Shown: one piece after another, positions 16,860 to 26,274 of the stretch | How positions within the stretch are numbered: the stretch's first letter is position 1 | Layout of the letters: every line of letters starts with the position of its first letter | Source: JALZEG01 sp035942255 | GTDB lineage: Bacteria > Actinomycetota > CADDZG01 > WHSQ01 | Direction of reading: 5' to 3' | Length of the DNA: 64,000 nucleotides | Assembly (NCBI GenBank): GCA_035942255.1 | Contig: DASZDG010000146.1 | Location: forward strand, 56,871-120,870 | Notes under the pieces: model-generated | Told to the model about the DNA's origin: nothing | The model's input: the letters and a program-made list of their open reading frames with translations, nothing else | Database searches by the model: none | Position numbers and translations under genes: made by a program

Positions 16860-17366
16860 ATGGAGACGGCAGCGCGGATGACCGAGCGGCGAGGGCGGTT
16901 CGAGGAGCTGTACGCTGCTCACGGCCGCGACGCCGTCCGGCTCGCGTACCTGCTCACCGGGAGCCGCGAGGAGGCCGAGGACCTCGCGCAGGAGGCGTTC
17001 GTGCGGATCCTCGGGAGGTTCGGCGACCTGCGCAGGCCCGAGGTGTTCCGGACCTACCTCATGCGGACGGTCACGAACCTCGCCCGCAGCGGCTTCCGGC
17101 ACCGCGACGTCGAACGGCGGCACCGCGCGGCGCTCGTGTCGCGCGGCGAAAGCGCGGCCGAGCCCGACGTCGTGGGGCGCGACGAGATGGCCCGCGCGCT
17201 CGCGCGGCTCCCCCACCGGCAGCGCGCCGCTCTCGTGCTCCGCTATTGCGAGGACCTGTCGGAGCAGCAGACGGCAGACGTCCTGCAGACGTCGGTCAAG
17301 GCGGTGAAGGCACTCGTCACGCGCGGGCTGGCGGCGATGAGGCAAGGAGAAGAGGTGTCGCGGTGA
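16860..17366 (+). CDS. ECF RNA polymerase sigma factor, SigE family
   Basis: A 168-residue ECF sigma factor. Region 2 spans about residues 12-85, with LAYLLTGSREEAEDLAQEAFVR and a DNA-melting/recognition part ending SGFRHRDVERRH. Region 4 is RALARLPHRQRAALVLRYCEDLSEQQTADVLQTSVKAVK near residues 110-155. The pattern fits the actinobacterial SigE family. The stop overlaps the next GTG as GTGA, so the following membrane protein is its likely regulator. The start is uncertain: ATG codons 48 nt upstream and 18 nt downstream are alternatives. Confidence 0.9.
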   Translation: METAARMTERRGRFEELYAAHGRDAVRLAYLLTGSREEAEDLAQEAFVRILGRFGDLRRPEVFRTYLMRTVTNLARSGFRHRDVERRHRAALVSRGESAAEPDVVGRDEMARALARLPHRQRAALVLRYCEDLSEQQTADVLQTSVKAVKALVTRGLAAMRQGEEVSR

Positions 17367-18550
17367 ACGACGTCGAGCGGAGGCTCAAGCAGCTCGGGGA
17401 GAACGCGGGACGCGAGCTCCCGGCAGAGATGCGGCCGCGGCCCGCGGCCCTGAGGCGCATCCGGACGCGCCGCCGCCTGCTCGGCGGGAGCGTAGCGTTG
17501 TGCGCGGCCCTCGTCGCCGTGGGTGGGGCCGTCGTGATCGCGGACCCGGCCCCCGGCCGGCGCGACCTTCCGCCCGCGGAACGGACGACGGAAGAGCCAT
17601 CTCCGCCCCCGAACCGAGCGGAACGGTGCGGAGTCCCGTTCAAGCCGACGTACCTGCCACCCGGCTTCTCCGCGAGAGCGCGGGGAGGGTCGGGCGGCGG
17701 CGGCCCCGACCAGCCGGACGCACCGGTCCTCGCTCACTTCCGCGGCCCGACCGGCCGCTTCGTCGACGTCGTCGTCTCGCCCCGTTTCTCGTGGGCGCAG
17801 GCAGACACCGACCGCGTCACCGTGCTCGGCCGTCACGCGACCCTCGGGGCGATCCACGAGGGCTACTCCGTCGAGTTCCGGCTCGGGCGCTGCCGGTACG
17901 AGCTGCTCGGCTACGGCGTCACGCGTGCGCAGCTGCGCGACTTCGCCGCGGGCCTCGTCGGAACGGAGGAGAGGGCCGGCTCGTACTTCGGCGCGGTGTG
18001 GCCGGACGACACGCTCGGCGGCGTGCGCCGGAGCTGCGCCCGTGGCGGCTGGAGCCACCCCGTGTTCGCCGTGAGCGAGTTCGCCGGCGAGGAGCTGCGG
18101 TGGGCCGAGCCGGAAGTCGTCATAGAGGAGCGCGGGCGAGACGAGTGGACGGTGGCGGTGACGCCGGAGCGGGGCCGCATCACCGAGCCCGGGATCGAGC
18201 CGGGCGTGCGCGTGTGGATGCGCGAGGTCCTCCCGGGATGCTGGGTGGTGCGCATGGTGTCGCCGCTGGCCCAGCGGAGGCTGACCACGCTGAGCGTCGG
18301 GGTCTCCGACGGCATGGCGAACATCGTCTTCGAGCGCTACGGCGCGACGTCGGCGAGCGTCGAGTTCGGATACGGCTCGTACAGCTCGGGGACCCACTGG
18401 CATAGGGGCGACCCCGCGGTGACGACGCTGCAGGTCCAGGGGCACGAGCGCTTCACGGGTCACTTCCTCGTGCTGCTCCGCGACGAGGAAGGCGATCCCT
18501 TCACGGCGATCGGCCGGGCGATGCCCCCGGGGGACTTCGCCGCCGGCTAG
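17363..18550 (+). CDS. Single-pass membrane protein coupled to an ECF sigma factor, putative anti-sigma
   Basis: A 395-residue protein with a basic cytoplasmic N-terminus (residues 1-37), one membrane helix near 38-60, a Pro/Glu linker and a large extracytoplasmic domain of about 320 residues with several cysteines and aromatics. The zinc motif HxxxCxxC of ZAS anti-sigma factors is absent, so the anti-sigma role rests on translational coupling to the sigma gene and on topology. The outer domain is not recognised. Confidence 0.65.
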   Translation: MNDVERRLKQLGENAGRELPAEMRPRPAALRRIRTRRRLLGGSVALCAALVAVGGAVVIADPAPGRRDLPPAERTTEEPSPPPNRAERCGVPFKPTYLPPGFSARARGGSGGGGPDQPDAPVLAHFRGPTGRFVDVVVSPRFSWAQADTDRVTVLGRHATLGAIHEGYSVEFRLGRCRYELLGYGVTRAQLRDFAAGLVGTEERAGSYFGAVWPDDTLGGVRRSCARGGWSHPVFAVSEFAGEELRWAEPEVVIEERGRDEWTVAVTPERGRITEPGIEPGVRVWMREVLPGCWVVRMVSPLAQRRLTTLSVGVSDGMANIVFERYGATSASVEFGYGSYSSGTHWHRGDPAVTTLQVQGHERFTGHFLVLLRDEEGDPFTAIGRAMPPGDFAAG

Positions 18551-18592
18551 ACCGCGTCTTGAACCCCGCGTTCCGCGGGTACCGACGACTCC

Positions 18593-19741
18593 ATGACCAA
18601 TGTCAGGGAGCTCCGTCCGATGCTTGCGTCGCTCGTGCGCGCGCTCCCGCTGGGCGAGACGCTGCTCTACGAGCCGAAGTGGGACGGGTTTCGATGCCTC
18701 GTCTTCTCCACCGACGAAGGGATAGATCTCCGGAGCCGCCACGGGCGGCCGCTCGCCCGCTACTTCCCCGAGGTCATCCCCGCGCTCGCGGCCCTCGGGC
18801 GCGACTACGTGCTCGACGGCGAGCTGATCGTCCCCGCCGGCGACCACCTGGACTTCACCGCCCTCCTGCAGCGGCTGCATCCGGCGGAGTCGCGCGTCGA
18901 CCGCCTGAGCCGCGAGACCCCGGCGTCGTTCGTCGCGTTCGACGTCGTCGCGGCGGGGGGAGCAGACCTGACCGAGCGGGGGTTCGGCGAGCGCCGCAAG
19001 GTCCTCGAGTCGATGCTCGCCGGAGCCCGGGCCCCGCTCCTCCTCACGCCGTGCACGCGCGACGCCGAGGTCGCGCAGCGGTGGCTCGAAGAAGCGGGCG
19101 GCGGCGGGATCGACGGCGTTGTCGTCAAGGACGAGGCGCTCCCGTACGTTCCCGGCAAACGGCGGATGCTGAAGGTCAAGCGCGACCGCACCGCGGACTG
19201 CGTCGTCGCCGCGTTCCGGTGGCACGGTGAAGAACGGACGATCGGCTCGCTCCTGCTCGGGCTCTACGACAGCGACGTGCTGCGTCACTGCGGTCTCGCC
19301 GCGTCGTTCTCCGCGTCGTTCCGCCGGGAGCTCACGGAGTTGCTCGTGCCACGTGTCGTCCCGCTCGAAGGCCATCCGTGGGAGCACGGCTTCAACCTCT
19401 CGGGTGGGCCGATCGGACGCCTGCCGGGGGCCGCGAGCCGGTGGGCGTACGGGCGCGAGATCACGTTCGTCCCGCTCGACCCGTCGCTCGTGTGCGAGGC
19501 CGCGTACGACCATCTCGAGGGACAGCGCTTCCGGCACCCGCTGAAGTTCCGCCGCTGGCGGCCCGACCGCGACCCCCGCTCGTGCACCTACGACCAGTTC
19601 GAAGCAGACGTCTCGCCACTGATAGCGACGCTCGTCGGGGGGCCGGGGTCCACGGCGCGACCGTCGCCGCAGGCGACGACATCGGCAGACGAGGGCTCCG
19701 CACAGGGCGGGGCCGCTTGCGGCCCCGCTAGAACGACGTGA
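18593..19741 (+). CDS. ligC: ATP-dependent DNA ligase, LigC type
   Basis: A 382-residue stand-alone nick-sealing ligase. The adenylated lysine is K29 in EPKWDGFR (motif I). Further nucleotidyl-transferase motifs are SRHGRPL, LDGELIVP, FVAFDVV, GGIDGVVVKD and LKVKR, and an OB-fold follows to about residue 350. The last 30 residues are low-complexity. Its stop overlaps the start of the polymerase-domain gene. The ligase-polymerase neighbourhood is the actinobacterial LigC/PolD arrangement, used in end repair or base-excision repair. Confidence 0.9.
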   Translation: MTNVRELRPMLASLVRALPLGETLLYEPKWDGFRCLVFSTDEGIDLRSRHGRPLARYFPEVIPALAALGRDYVLDGELIVPAGDHLDFTALLQRLHPAESRVDRLSRETPASFVAFDVVAAGGADLTERGFGERRKVLESMLAGARAPLLLTPCTRDAEVAQRWLEEAGGGGIDGVVVKDEALPYVPGKRRMLKVKRDRTADCVVAAFRWHGEERTIGSLLLGLYDSDVLRHCGLAASFSASFRRELTELLVPRVVPLEGHPWEHGFNLSGGPIGRLPGAASRWAYGREITFVPLDPSLVCEAAYDHLEGQRFRHPLKFRRWRPDRDPRSCTYDQFEADVSPLIATLVGGPGSTARPSPQATTSADEGSAQGGAACGPARTT

Positions 19742-20640
19742 AGGAGAGGATTGACGTGGACGTCGGCGGGCGGCGCGTGACGATCTCGTCGCCGGACCGG
19801 ATGCTCTGGCCCGAGCACGGGTTCACCAAGAGCGACGCGCTGCTCTATTACACGCGCGTCGCGCCGGTGCTGCTCCCCGAGATCCGCAACCGTCCGCTCA
19901 CGCTGAAGCGCGCGCCCGAAGGCGTCAGCGGGCCGTGGTGGTACCAGACGGAGTGCCCGCGGCCCCCGGAATGGATGCGCACGATCGCGGTCCCCGGCGC
20001 GGAGGGCGACAAGACGTGGAATTACTGCGCCGCGGACGAGCCGGCGGCGCTCGTGTGGCTGACGAACCTCGGGTGCCTGGAGCTCCATCCCCTGCTGTTC
20101 GTCGAGGCGGACCCCGCGCACCCGCTCGACCTCGTGTTCGACCTCGACCCCGGACCGCCGGCGGGTGTCGTGGACGCCGCCGCGGTCGCGCTCACGCTGC
20201 GGTCGGTCCTAGAGGACCAGGGGCTGGACGCGCTCGTGAAGTCGTCGGGGGCCGCGGGCCTCCACGTCATCGTCCCGCTCGACGCGACGAACACGTTCGA
20301 AGAGACGAAGACGTTCGCGCGCCTCGTCGCCGAGACGATCGAGGACGCGGACCCGATCGTCGTGACGCAGAAGGGCCCCGCGGCACGGCGCGGGAAGGTC
20401 CTCATCGACTGGCAGCAGAACGGCCGCTTCCGCTCGGTGGCCGGGCCCTACTCGCTGAGGCTCGCCCGCCTCCCGTACGTCGCGGCGCCGCTCGCGTGGG
20501 ACGAGCTCGCCGCCGCGGTCGCCGGGGGCCGCGACGACGCGCTGCTGCTCCTGCCCGACGCCGTGCTCGCACGTGTCGACGCCGGCGCCGATCCCTGGCA
20601 GGGACGCCCGCGGGTGCAACACGCGCTTCCGCTTCGTTAG
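19738..20640 (+). CDS. LigD-type polymerase/primase domain protein
   Basis: A 300-residue archaeo-eukaryotic primase-superfamily polymerase, the POL domain of LigD standing alone. Visible motifs are SSPDRMLWPEHGFTK, PLTLKRAPEG, the metal-binding pair in VFDLDPG, KSSGAAGLHVIVPL, and a late KVLIDWQQNG. In NHEJ such enzymes fill gaps or add ribonucleotides at breaks. No Ku gene is present in the window. The GTG start forms GTGA with the ligase stop. Confidence 0.9.
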   Translation: MKERIDVDVGGRRVTISSPDRMLWPEHGFTKSDALLYYTRVAPVLLPEIRNRPLTLKRAPEGVSGPWWYQTECPRPPEWMRTIAVPGAEGDKTWNYCAADEPAALVWLTNLGCLELHPLLFVEADPAHPLDLVFDLDPGPPAGVVDAAAVALTLRSVLEDQGLDALVKSSGAAGLHVIVPLDATNTFEETKTFARLVAETIEDADPIVVTQKGPAARRGKVLIDWQQNGRFRSVAGPYSLRLARLPYVAAPLAWDELAAAVAGGRDDALLLLPDAVLARVDAGADPWQGRPRVQHALPLR

Positions 20641-21086
20641 GGGCCGGCCCGCGCCGTCTCCTCCACGACGAACCGCTCGTCCGCCGTTCCGGGGACGACC
20701 TTGAAGATCTGCGCGAAGCCCTCCTCGAGCGACGGCGGCTCGATCCTCTTGTACGTCCCGAGGATCCCGAAGACCGGGACCTGGCGGACGCGGTGCTGGT
20801 TGCGCCCTATCGCCTCGCGCGTCGAGACCTCGAAGAAGTAGCAGACCGCGCGGAAGCCCGCCGCCAGCGCGGGGTCGAGGTACGCCCGTCGCTCCGCCGC
20901 CGTCGGGTTCGTGTTGTCGACGACGAAGGGCTGGCGGGCGTCGAGGCACGCGCGGAGAAGGAGCCGCTCGCGGTTGCGCGTCCGGAGCATGTCGAGGTTG
21001 ATCCGGACGTGCGAGTCGAAGAACCGGTCCGCGTAGAACGTGCTCTTGCCGCTCGCCTGCACGCCGCAGAAGATCACCGCCTCCAT
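20637..21086 (-). CDS. P-loop nucleotide kinase, polynucleotide-kinase-like
   Basis: A 149-residue P-loop protein with Walker A GVQASGKST at the N-terminus, a DMLR motif, VVDNTNPTAAERR and an FFEVSTREAIGRNQ lid-like segment. This fits the AAA_33/T4 polynucleotide-kinase-like group, which phosphorylates small molecules or nucleic-acid ends. The stop overlaps that of the LigD-type polymerase (TTAG), so it converges on a repair pair, but a role in repair is only an inference. GATAGT lies 6 nt before the ATG. Confidence 0.8.
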   Translation of the reverse strand: MEAVIFCGVQASGKSTFYADRFFDSHVRINLDMLRTRNRERLLLRACLDARQPFVVDNTNPTAAERRAYLDPALAAGFRAVCYFFEVSTREAIGRNQHRVRQVPVFGILGTYKRIEPPSLEEGFAQIFKVVPGTADERFVVEETARAGP

Positions 21087-21173
21087 CGCGCCACTATCCC
21101 GCGCCGGCAGGGCAGCAAGGCAAGGGCGTGGTATACGAAATCCGGCGAATCCGGCGAAGGGGATGGAGGGGAC

Positions 21174-21362
21174 ATGCGCAAGAGACGTGCGGCCATCACG
21201 CTCGCGGTAGCGGCGGCTCTGGTCGTTCCGATGGCGGGGGCCGCGGAGGCCCGGCACACCTGCGGGCTCGACGACCCCGTGTTGAACGCGGTGTGCGAGA
21301 GCCACATCGAGAACTCGAGGCTGTTCCAGAAGATCGTCTGCCTGCTGCTGTCGAGCTGCTAA
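21174..21362 (+). CDS. Small secreted four-Cys protein A
   Basis: A 62-residue product with a basic Sec signal peptide (MRKRR, Ala/Val core, AAEA cleavage region). The mature peptide is about 36 residues: RHTCGLDDP, VCESHIENS, then VCLLLSSC at the end, giving four cysteines. It shares HxC-x-[LI]-DD, CESH and the CL[LF]Sxx C end with the gene that follows, so the two are paralogues. GGAGGGG precedes the ATG. Two copies of AATCCGGCG lie just upstream. The family is not one I recognise. Confidence 0.72.
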   Translation: MRKRRAAITLAVAAALVVPMAGAAEARHTCGLDDPVLNAVCESHIENSRLFQKIVCLLLSSC

Positions 21363-21377
21363 CCGAGGAGGATCGAG

Positions 21378-21572
21378 ATGAACAAGAAGCTTCGAGCGAT
21401 GGTGGTGGCCGGGGCTCTCGCCGCAATGACGATGCTGCCCGCGGCCCCCGCAGGCGCGACGCACGCCTGCTCGATCGACGACGAGAGCGGGACCGTCGGG
21501 CGCATCTGCGAGTCGCACCCGGAGTACGAGCTGCTGAACTTCATCTACTGCCTGTTCTCGAAGTACTGCTGA
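21378..21572 (+). CDS. Small secreted four-Cys protein B
   Basis: A 64-residue paralogue of the preceding gene, 15 nt downstream with its own GAGGAGGA site. The signal peptide is MNKKLRAMVVAGALAA..., the mature part THACSIDDESG, ICESHPEY and YCLFSKYC, again with four cysteines in the same spacing. Two disulfides per peptide are likely after export. Confidence 0.75.
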   Translation: MNKKLRAMVVAGALAAMTMLPAAPAGATHACSIDDESGTVGRICESHPEYELLNFIYCLFSKYC

Positions 21573-21589
21573 GCCGCGACTGACGCTCG

Positions 21590-21595
21590 TATCCT
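21590..21595 (+). promoter_or_regulatory. TATCCT -10 box, leaderless
   Basis: TATCCT is followed by 6 nt and a GTG start, without a Shine-Dalgarno sequence, marking a new leaderless transcript just after the secreted-peptide pair. Confidence 0.5.
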
Positions 21596-21601
21596 GCGGG
21601 C

Positions 21602-22066
21602 GTGAGCGGCTCCGGCGCAGCGCGAGGACGGCTCCTGACGGCGGCATGCGGGGCGGCCCTCGTCGCGCTCTCGTTCGTCCCGCTGTGGGCGACCTACCGC
21701 GTCTCGGGCCTCGGCCTGTTCGCGCCGGAGACACGGCGTATGAACGCGTGGGACGCGTACGGCCTCGGTATGGAGCTGGCGCTGATCCTCGCGGCCGTCA
21801 CGGTCGTGATCGCGGTGGTGGGACGAGCGGCGCCCGCGCAGCCGGCCGCCCTGTTCGTGCTCGGTCTCGTCACGGCGCTGGCGCTGCTGTGGGAAGCCGT
21901 CGCGGGGCCGGAGGGGAGCTCGGGCGCGAACGAGTACGGGGCCTCGCGCGGGGTCCTGCTGTTCGCCGGGATGGGACTGGCGTGCGGCATGACATACGGT
22001 GGCTACCTGGCGGTGCGCGGCGCGCGGCCGCAGCGACGGAGCGAAAGAGCCGACAGAGGAGAGTGA
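21602..22066 (+). CDS. Four-helix membrane protein
   Basis: A 154-residue protein with four predicted membrane segments (about residues 12-30, 55-75, 82-102, 118-138) and tryptophans near the membrane edges. The layout resembles the small Trp-rich actinobacterial membrane proteins, but no family motif is decisive. It sits 1 nt before the next GTG, so the two are probably one transcript. Confidence 0.65.
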   Translation: MSGSGAARGRLLTAACGAALVALSFVPLWATYRVSGLGLFAPETRRMNAWDAYGLGMELALILAAVTVVIAVVGRAAPAQPAALFVLGLVTALALLWEAVAGPEGSSGANEYGASRGVLLFAGMGLACGMTYGGYLAVRGARPQRRSERADRGE

Positions 22067-22067
22067 C

Positions 22068-22943
22068 GTGGACGAAGAGCTTTTCCAGATCCTGAGCCTG
22101 TTCCTGCTCCTCGGGCTGTTGCTGACGCTGTTCGGAGTGCTGCAGTCCCTCGGCGCGATCCGCAAGGCGCTCGAGAACGGCGGCGCGCAGACGCCGCAGC
22201 CGCAGGAGGCGTCACCGGCGCCCGCGGTGGAGACGGTCGCGCCCGCCGCCACCGAGACGACTTCCGCCGGAGACGACCAGAGCCCGCTGACGTGGGCGCG
22301 CCCGTCGGAGGCCGAGCCCGCGACCTCGTCCTCGACCGAGCGATCGGGCTGGCCGTCGCCGCAAGAGGCGCAGCCCCCGGCGCAGCGCGAGGAGACCCCG
22401 GTCGCGCAGCTCGCAGCCGAGACGCCCGCGGAGAGCTCTCCCGGGGGCGCCTCCCGCGTCCTCTACGGAGATCGGGGACTCACGACCGCGACGCCGGACG
22501 AGGCCGCGCTGCGCCCGGCGGCCGAGCCCGAGCCCGCCGCCGAGAACCCGTTCGAGACGGCGGCGCCGGAGACGCGGCGCGAGGAGCCGCAGCCGGAGCC
22601 CGAGACGAAGACCGCTGCGGCGGAGGACCCGCAGGAGCAGCCGTTCGAACGCGACGGCCGGTGGTGGTTCCGCCGCGGCGACGAGCTGCTCGTGTACGAG
22701 GAGCAGACCGGGCAGTGGGTCGCCGCGGGCGAGCCGTCGACGACGGGGAGCGTCGCCGCACCGGCGGGAGCCGGCGGAGCCGCGTCGCCGCAGACGGAGA
22801 CGTCTTCCGCCGGGGGGGCCGCGTCCGGTCAGGTCACGACGCAGCTCGAGCAGGCGGGCTCGTTCTGGAAGTGCCCGTCTTGTGGTGCGGTGAACGGCTC
22901 GACGGCGACGTCGTGCCGCATGTGCTTCACAGCTCGTCCGTAG
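22068..22943 (+). CDS. Membrane-anchored acidic protein with C-terminal RanBP2-type zinc finger
   Basis: A 291-residue protein. One hydrophobic helix at residues 5-27 anchors it. A long Pro/Ala/Glu-rich region (about 40-240) is probably disordered, with one compact patch RDGRWWFRRGDELLVYEEQTGQWV near 200-222. The end is a RanBP2-like zinc finger, FWKCPSCG and SCRMCF, with four cysteines. The combination suggests a membrane-tethered adaptor, but nothing shows its partner. AGAGGAG precedes the GTG. Its stop overlaps the opposing membrane-protein gene by 17 nt. Confidence 0.7.
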   Translation: MDEELFQILSLFLLLGLLLTLFGVLQSLGAIRKALENGGAQTPQPQEASPAPAVETVAPAATETTSAGDDQSPLTWARPSEAEPATSSSTERSGWPSPQEAQPPAQREETPVAQLAAETPAESSPGGASRVLYGDRGLTTATPDEAALRPAAEPEPAAENPFETAAPETRREEPQPEPETKTAAAEDPQEQPFERDGRWWFRRGDELLVYEEQTGQWVAAGEPSTTGSVAAPAGAGGAASPQTETSSAGGAASGQVTTQLEQAGSFWKCPSCGAVNGSTATSCRMCFTARP

Positions 22944-23214
22944 CGAGCTCCCTCAGCCTCCGCCCCAGCCACGGCAGGGCGGGGTCGCGTCCGGCCGCGG
23001 CGGCGAGCAGGAACACCAACCAGGTCACCGCGCCCACGATGGCGACCGGCAGCACGAGCGGCTCGGCGGCCGCGGCCGCCAGATACAGGAGCGCCGGCCA
23101 CAGCGCGCCGAGGACGATCGCCTGCAGACCGTGCCAGCGCACGCGTGGCGTGGCCCCCGAGAAGTACGCGAGCAGGCCGGTGACGGGGAGCAAGAGGTAC
23201 GCGAGCGCGGCCAT
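22927..23214 (-). CDS. Small three-helix membrane protein, DUF4870-like
   Basis: A 95-residue protein beginning MAALAYLLLPVTGLLAYF, followed by RVRWHGLQAIVLGALWPALLYL and a third hydrophobic helix. The WHGLQA-type loop between helices one and two is typical of the DUF4870 group. Function unknown. TAGGGT lies 10 nt upstream of the ATG, giving a very short leader. Confidence 0.7.
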   Translation of the reverse strand: MAALAYLLLPVTGLLAYFSGATPRVRWHGLQAIVLGALWPALLYLAAAAAEPLVLPVAIVGAVTWLVFLLAAAAGRDPALPWLGRRLRELATDEL

Positions 23215-23278
23215 GGTGTGACCAACCCTAAGGCGGGCACAAGTACCAGACACCTCCGAAAAGAACAGGAAGAAGCAG

Positions 23279-25269
<1,991 letters not shown>

Positions 25270-25273
<4 letters not shown>

Positions 25274-25698
25274 GCGGAGTGCGCGTGAGCCGCTCGCTCG
25301 TGATCCCCGAGGACGAGATCCGGCTCGAGTTCACGACCTCCGGGGGGCCGGGGGGGCAGCACGCGAACAAGAGCTCGACGCGCGCGGTCCTGGTCTGGAA
25401 CGTCGACGCGTCGCGCGTGCTCGGCCCCCGGCAGAGAGCGCGCGTGAAGGGGAAGCTGCGGCACCGCATCGACTCCGCGGGGAACCTCCGGCTGTCGAGC
25501 GACGCGCATCGGTCACAGCTGCGCAACCGGGAGGCGGTGCGGGAGAGGCTCGCGGCGATGGTGGAGGCCGCCCTGCGTCCGGAGAAGAAGCGGGTAGGCA
25601 CGGCGCCGACGAGGGCCTCGAAGGAGAAGCGCCTGGGGGCGAAGAAGGCGCGCTCGGAGGTGAAGAGGGCCCGCCGCGCCCCGGGCCTCGACGAGTAG
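25270..25698 (+). CDS. arfB: Peptidyl-tRNA hydrolase ArfB-like ribosome rescue factor
   Basis: A 142-residue GGQ-domain protein. The catalytic loop GGPGGQHANKSSTR has GGQ at residues 28-30. The very basic C-terminal tail (residues 110-142, rich in Lys and Arg) matches the ArfB tail, which enters the empty mRNA channel of a stalled ribosome. It lacks the codon-recognition domain of RF1/RF2. The ATGA overlap couples it to the DUF255 gene. Confidence 0.92.
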
Positions 25699-25700
25699 CT

Positions 25701-25723
25701 TTGTATGACGTGACGTCATACAA
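25701..25723. promoter_or_regulatory. Palindromic operator of the toxin-antitoxin operon
   Basis: A perfect 11-bp inverted repeat, TTGTATGACGT and ACGTCATACAA, around a single central G. Its right arm overlaps the TACAAT -10 box (25719-25724) of the antitoxin gene, so a bound ribbon-helix-helix antitoxin would block RNA polymerase. This is the classic autoregulation layout. Confidence 0.8.
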
Positions 25724-25724
25724 T
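25719..25724 (+). promoter_or_regulatory. TACAAT -10 box, leaderless antitoxin transcript
   Basis: TACAAT is followed by 6 nt and the antitoxin GTG, with no Shine-Dalgarno sequence. This spacing fixes the start at the GTG and not at an upstream in-frame TTG within the palindrome. Confidence 0.6.
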
Positions 25725-25730
25725 AGCCCC

Positions 25731-25970
25731 GTGTCCGAAGCGATCTCTGTCCGGCTCGACGAGGAAGCGCGGCGCGCGCTGGCGCGGCTGGAAGCCTCCG
25801 GGCTGTCACGTTCGCAAGCGATCCGCAGGTCCCTGATCGACAGTGCGGCGCGGCTCGAACGGAAGAAGGGGCTCGCAGCGGAAGCCGCCGCTCTCGAAGC
25901 GGACGACGACGACCGCGCCGAGATGCTGGAGGTCGCCGCGCTGATGGAGAGCCTGCGTGCTCCGAGGTGA
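25731..25970 (+). CDS. Ribbon-helix-helix antitoxin, MazE/CopG-like
   Basis: A 79-residue protein. Residues 1-45 form a ribbon-helix-helix: strand ISVRLDEEA, helix RRALARLEASG, then LSRSQAIRRSLID. An acidic C-terminal arm (EADDDDRAEMLEVAALMESL) is suited to wrap and neutralise the toxin. It overlaps the toxin gene by 14 nt, which supports coupled expression. The palindrome over its promoter is the likely autoregulatory site. Confidence 0.85.
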   Translation: MSEAISVRLDEEARRALARLEASGLSRSQAIRRSLIDSAARLERKKGLAAEAAALEADDDDRAEMLEVAALMESLRAPR

Positions 25971-26274
25971 CGTCTACGAGCTGCGGCTCCCGAAAGGGAC
26001 CGGGCACGAACAACGTGGGCGGCGGTATGGCGTCGTGGTGCAAGCCGACGAGCTGCTACCGCGGTCGGTGGTGCTCGTCGCGCCGACGTCGCGGAGCGCA
26101 CGCGCCGCGTCGTTTCGGCCCGAGATTGAGATCGGGAACGAACGCACGCGCGTCCTCGTGGAGCAACTAGGGGCCGTCGACGCCGGTCGACTCGGAAAGC
26201 TGGTCGGGCACCTCACGCCGGAGGAGGTCTGGGGAATCGACGACGCGCTGTCTACCGTGCTCGGCCTTCGCTAG
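25957..26274 (+). CDS. MazF/PemK-family endoribonuclease toxin
   Basis: A 105-residue toxin. It begins LRGDVYELRLP, followed by GHEQRGRRYGVVVQ (the family pattern GxEQxGxRPxxVVQ), VVLVAPTSRSARAA, and the C-terminal LVEQLGAVDAGRLGKLVGHL. These motifs place it with MazF/PemK sequence-specific mRNA interferases. The GTG start lies inside the end of the antitoxin gene. The stop overlaps that of the opposing gene in CTAG. Confidence 0.88.
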   Translation: MLRGDVYELRLPKGTGHEQRGRRYGVVVQADELLPRSVVLVAPTSRSARAASFRPEIEIGNERTRVLVEQLGAVDAGRLGKLVGHLTPEEVWGIDDALSTVLGLR

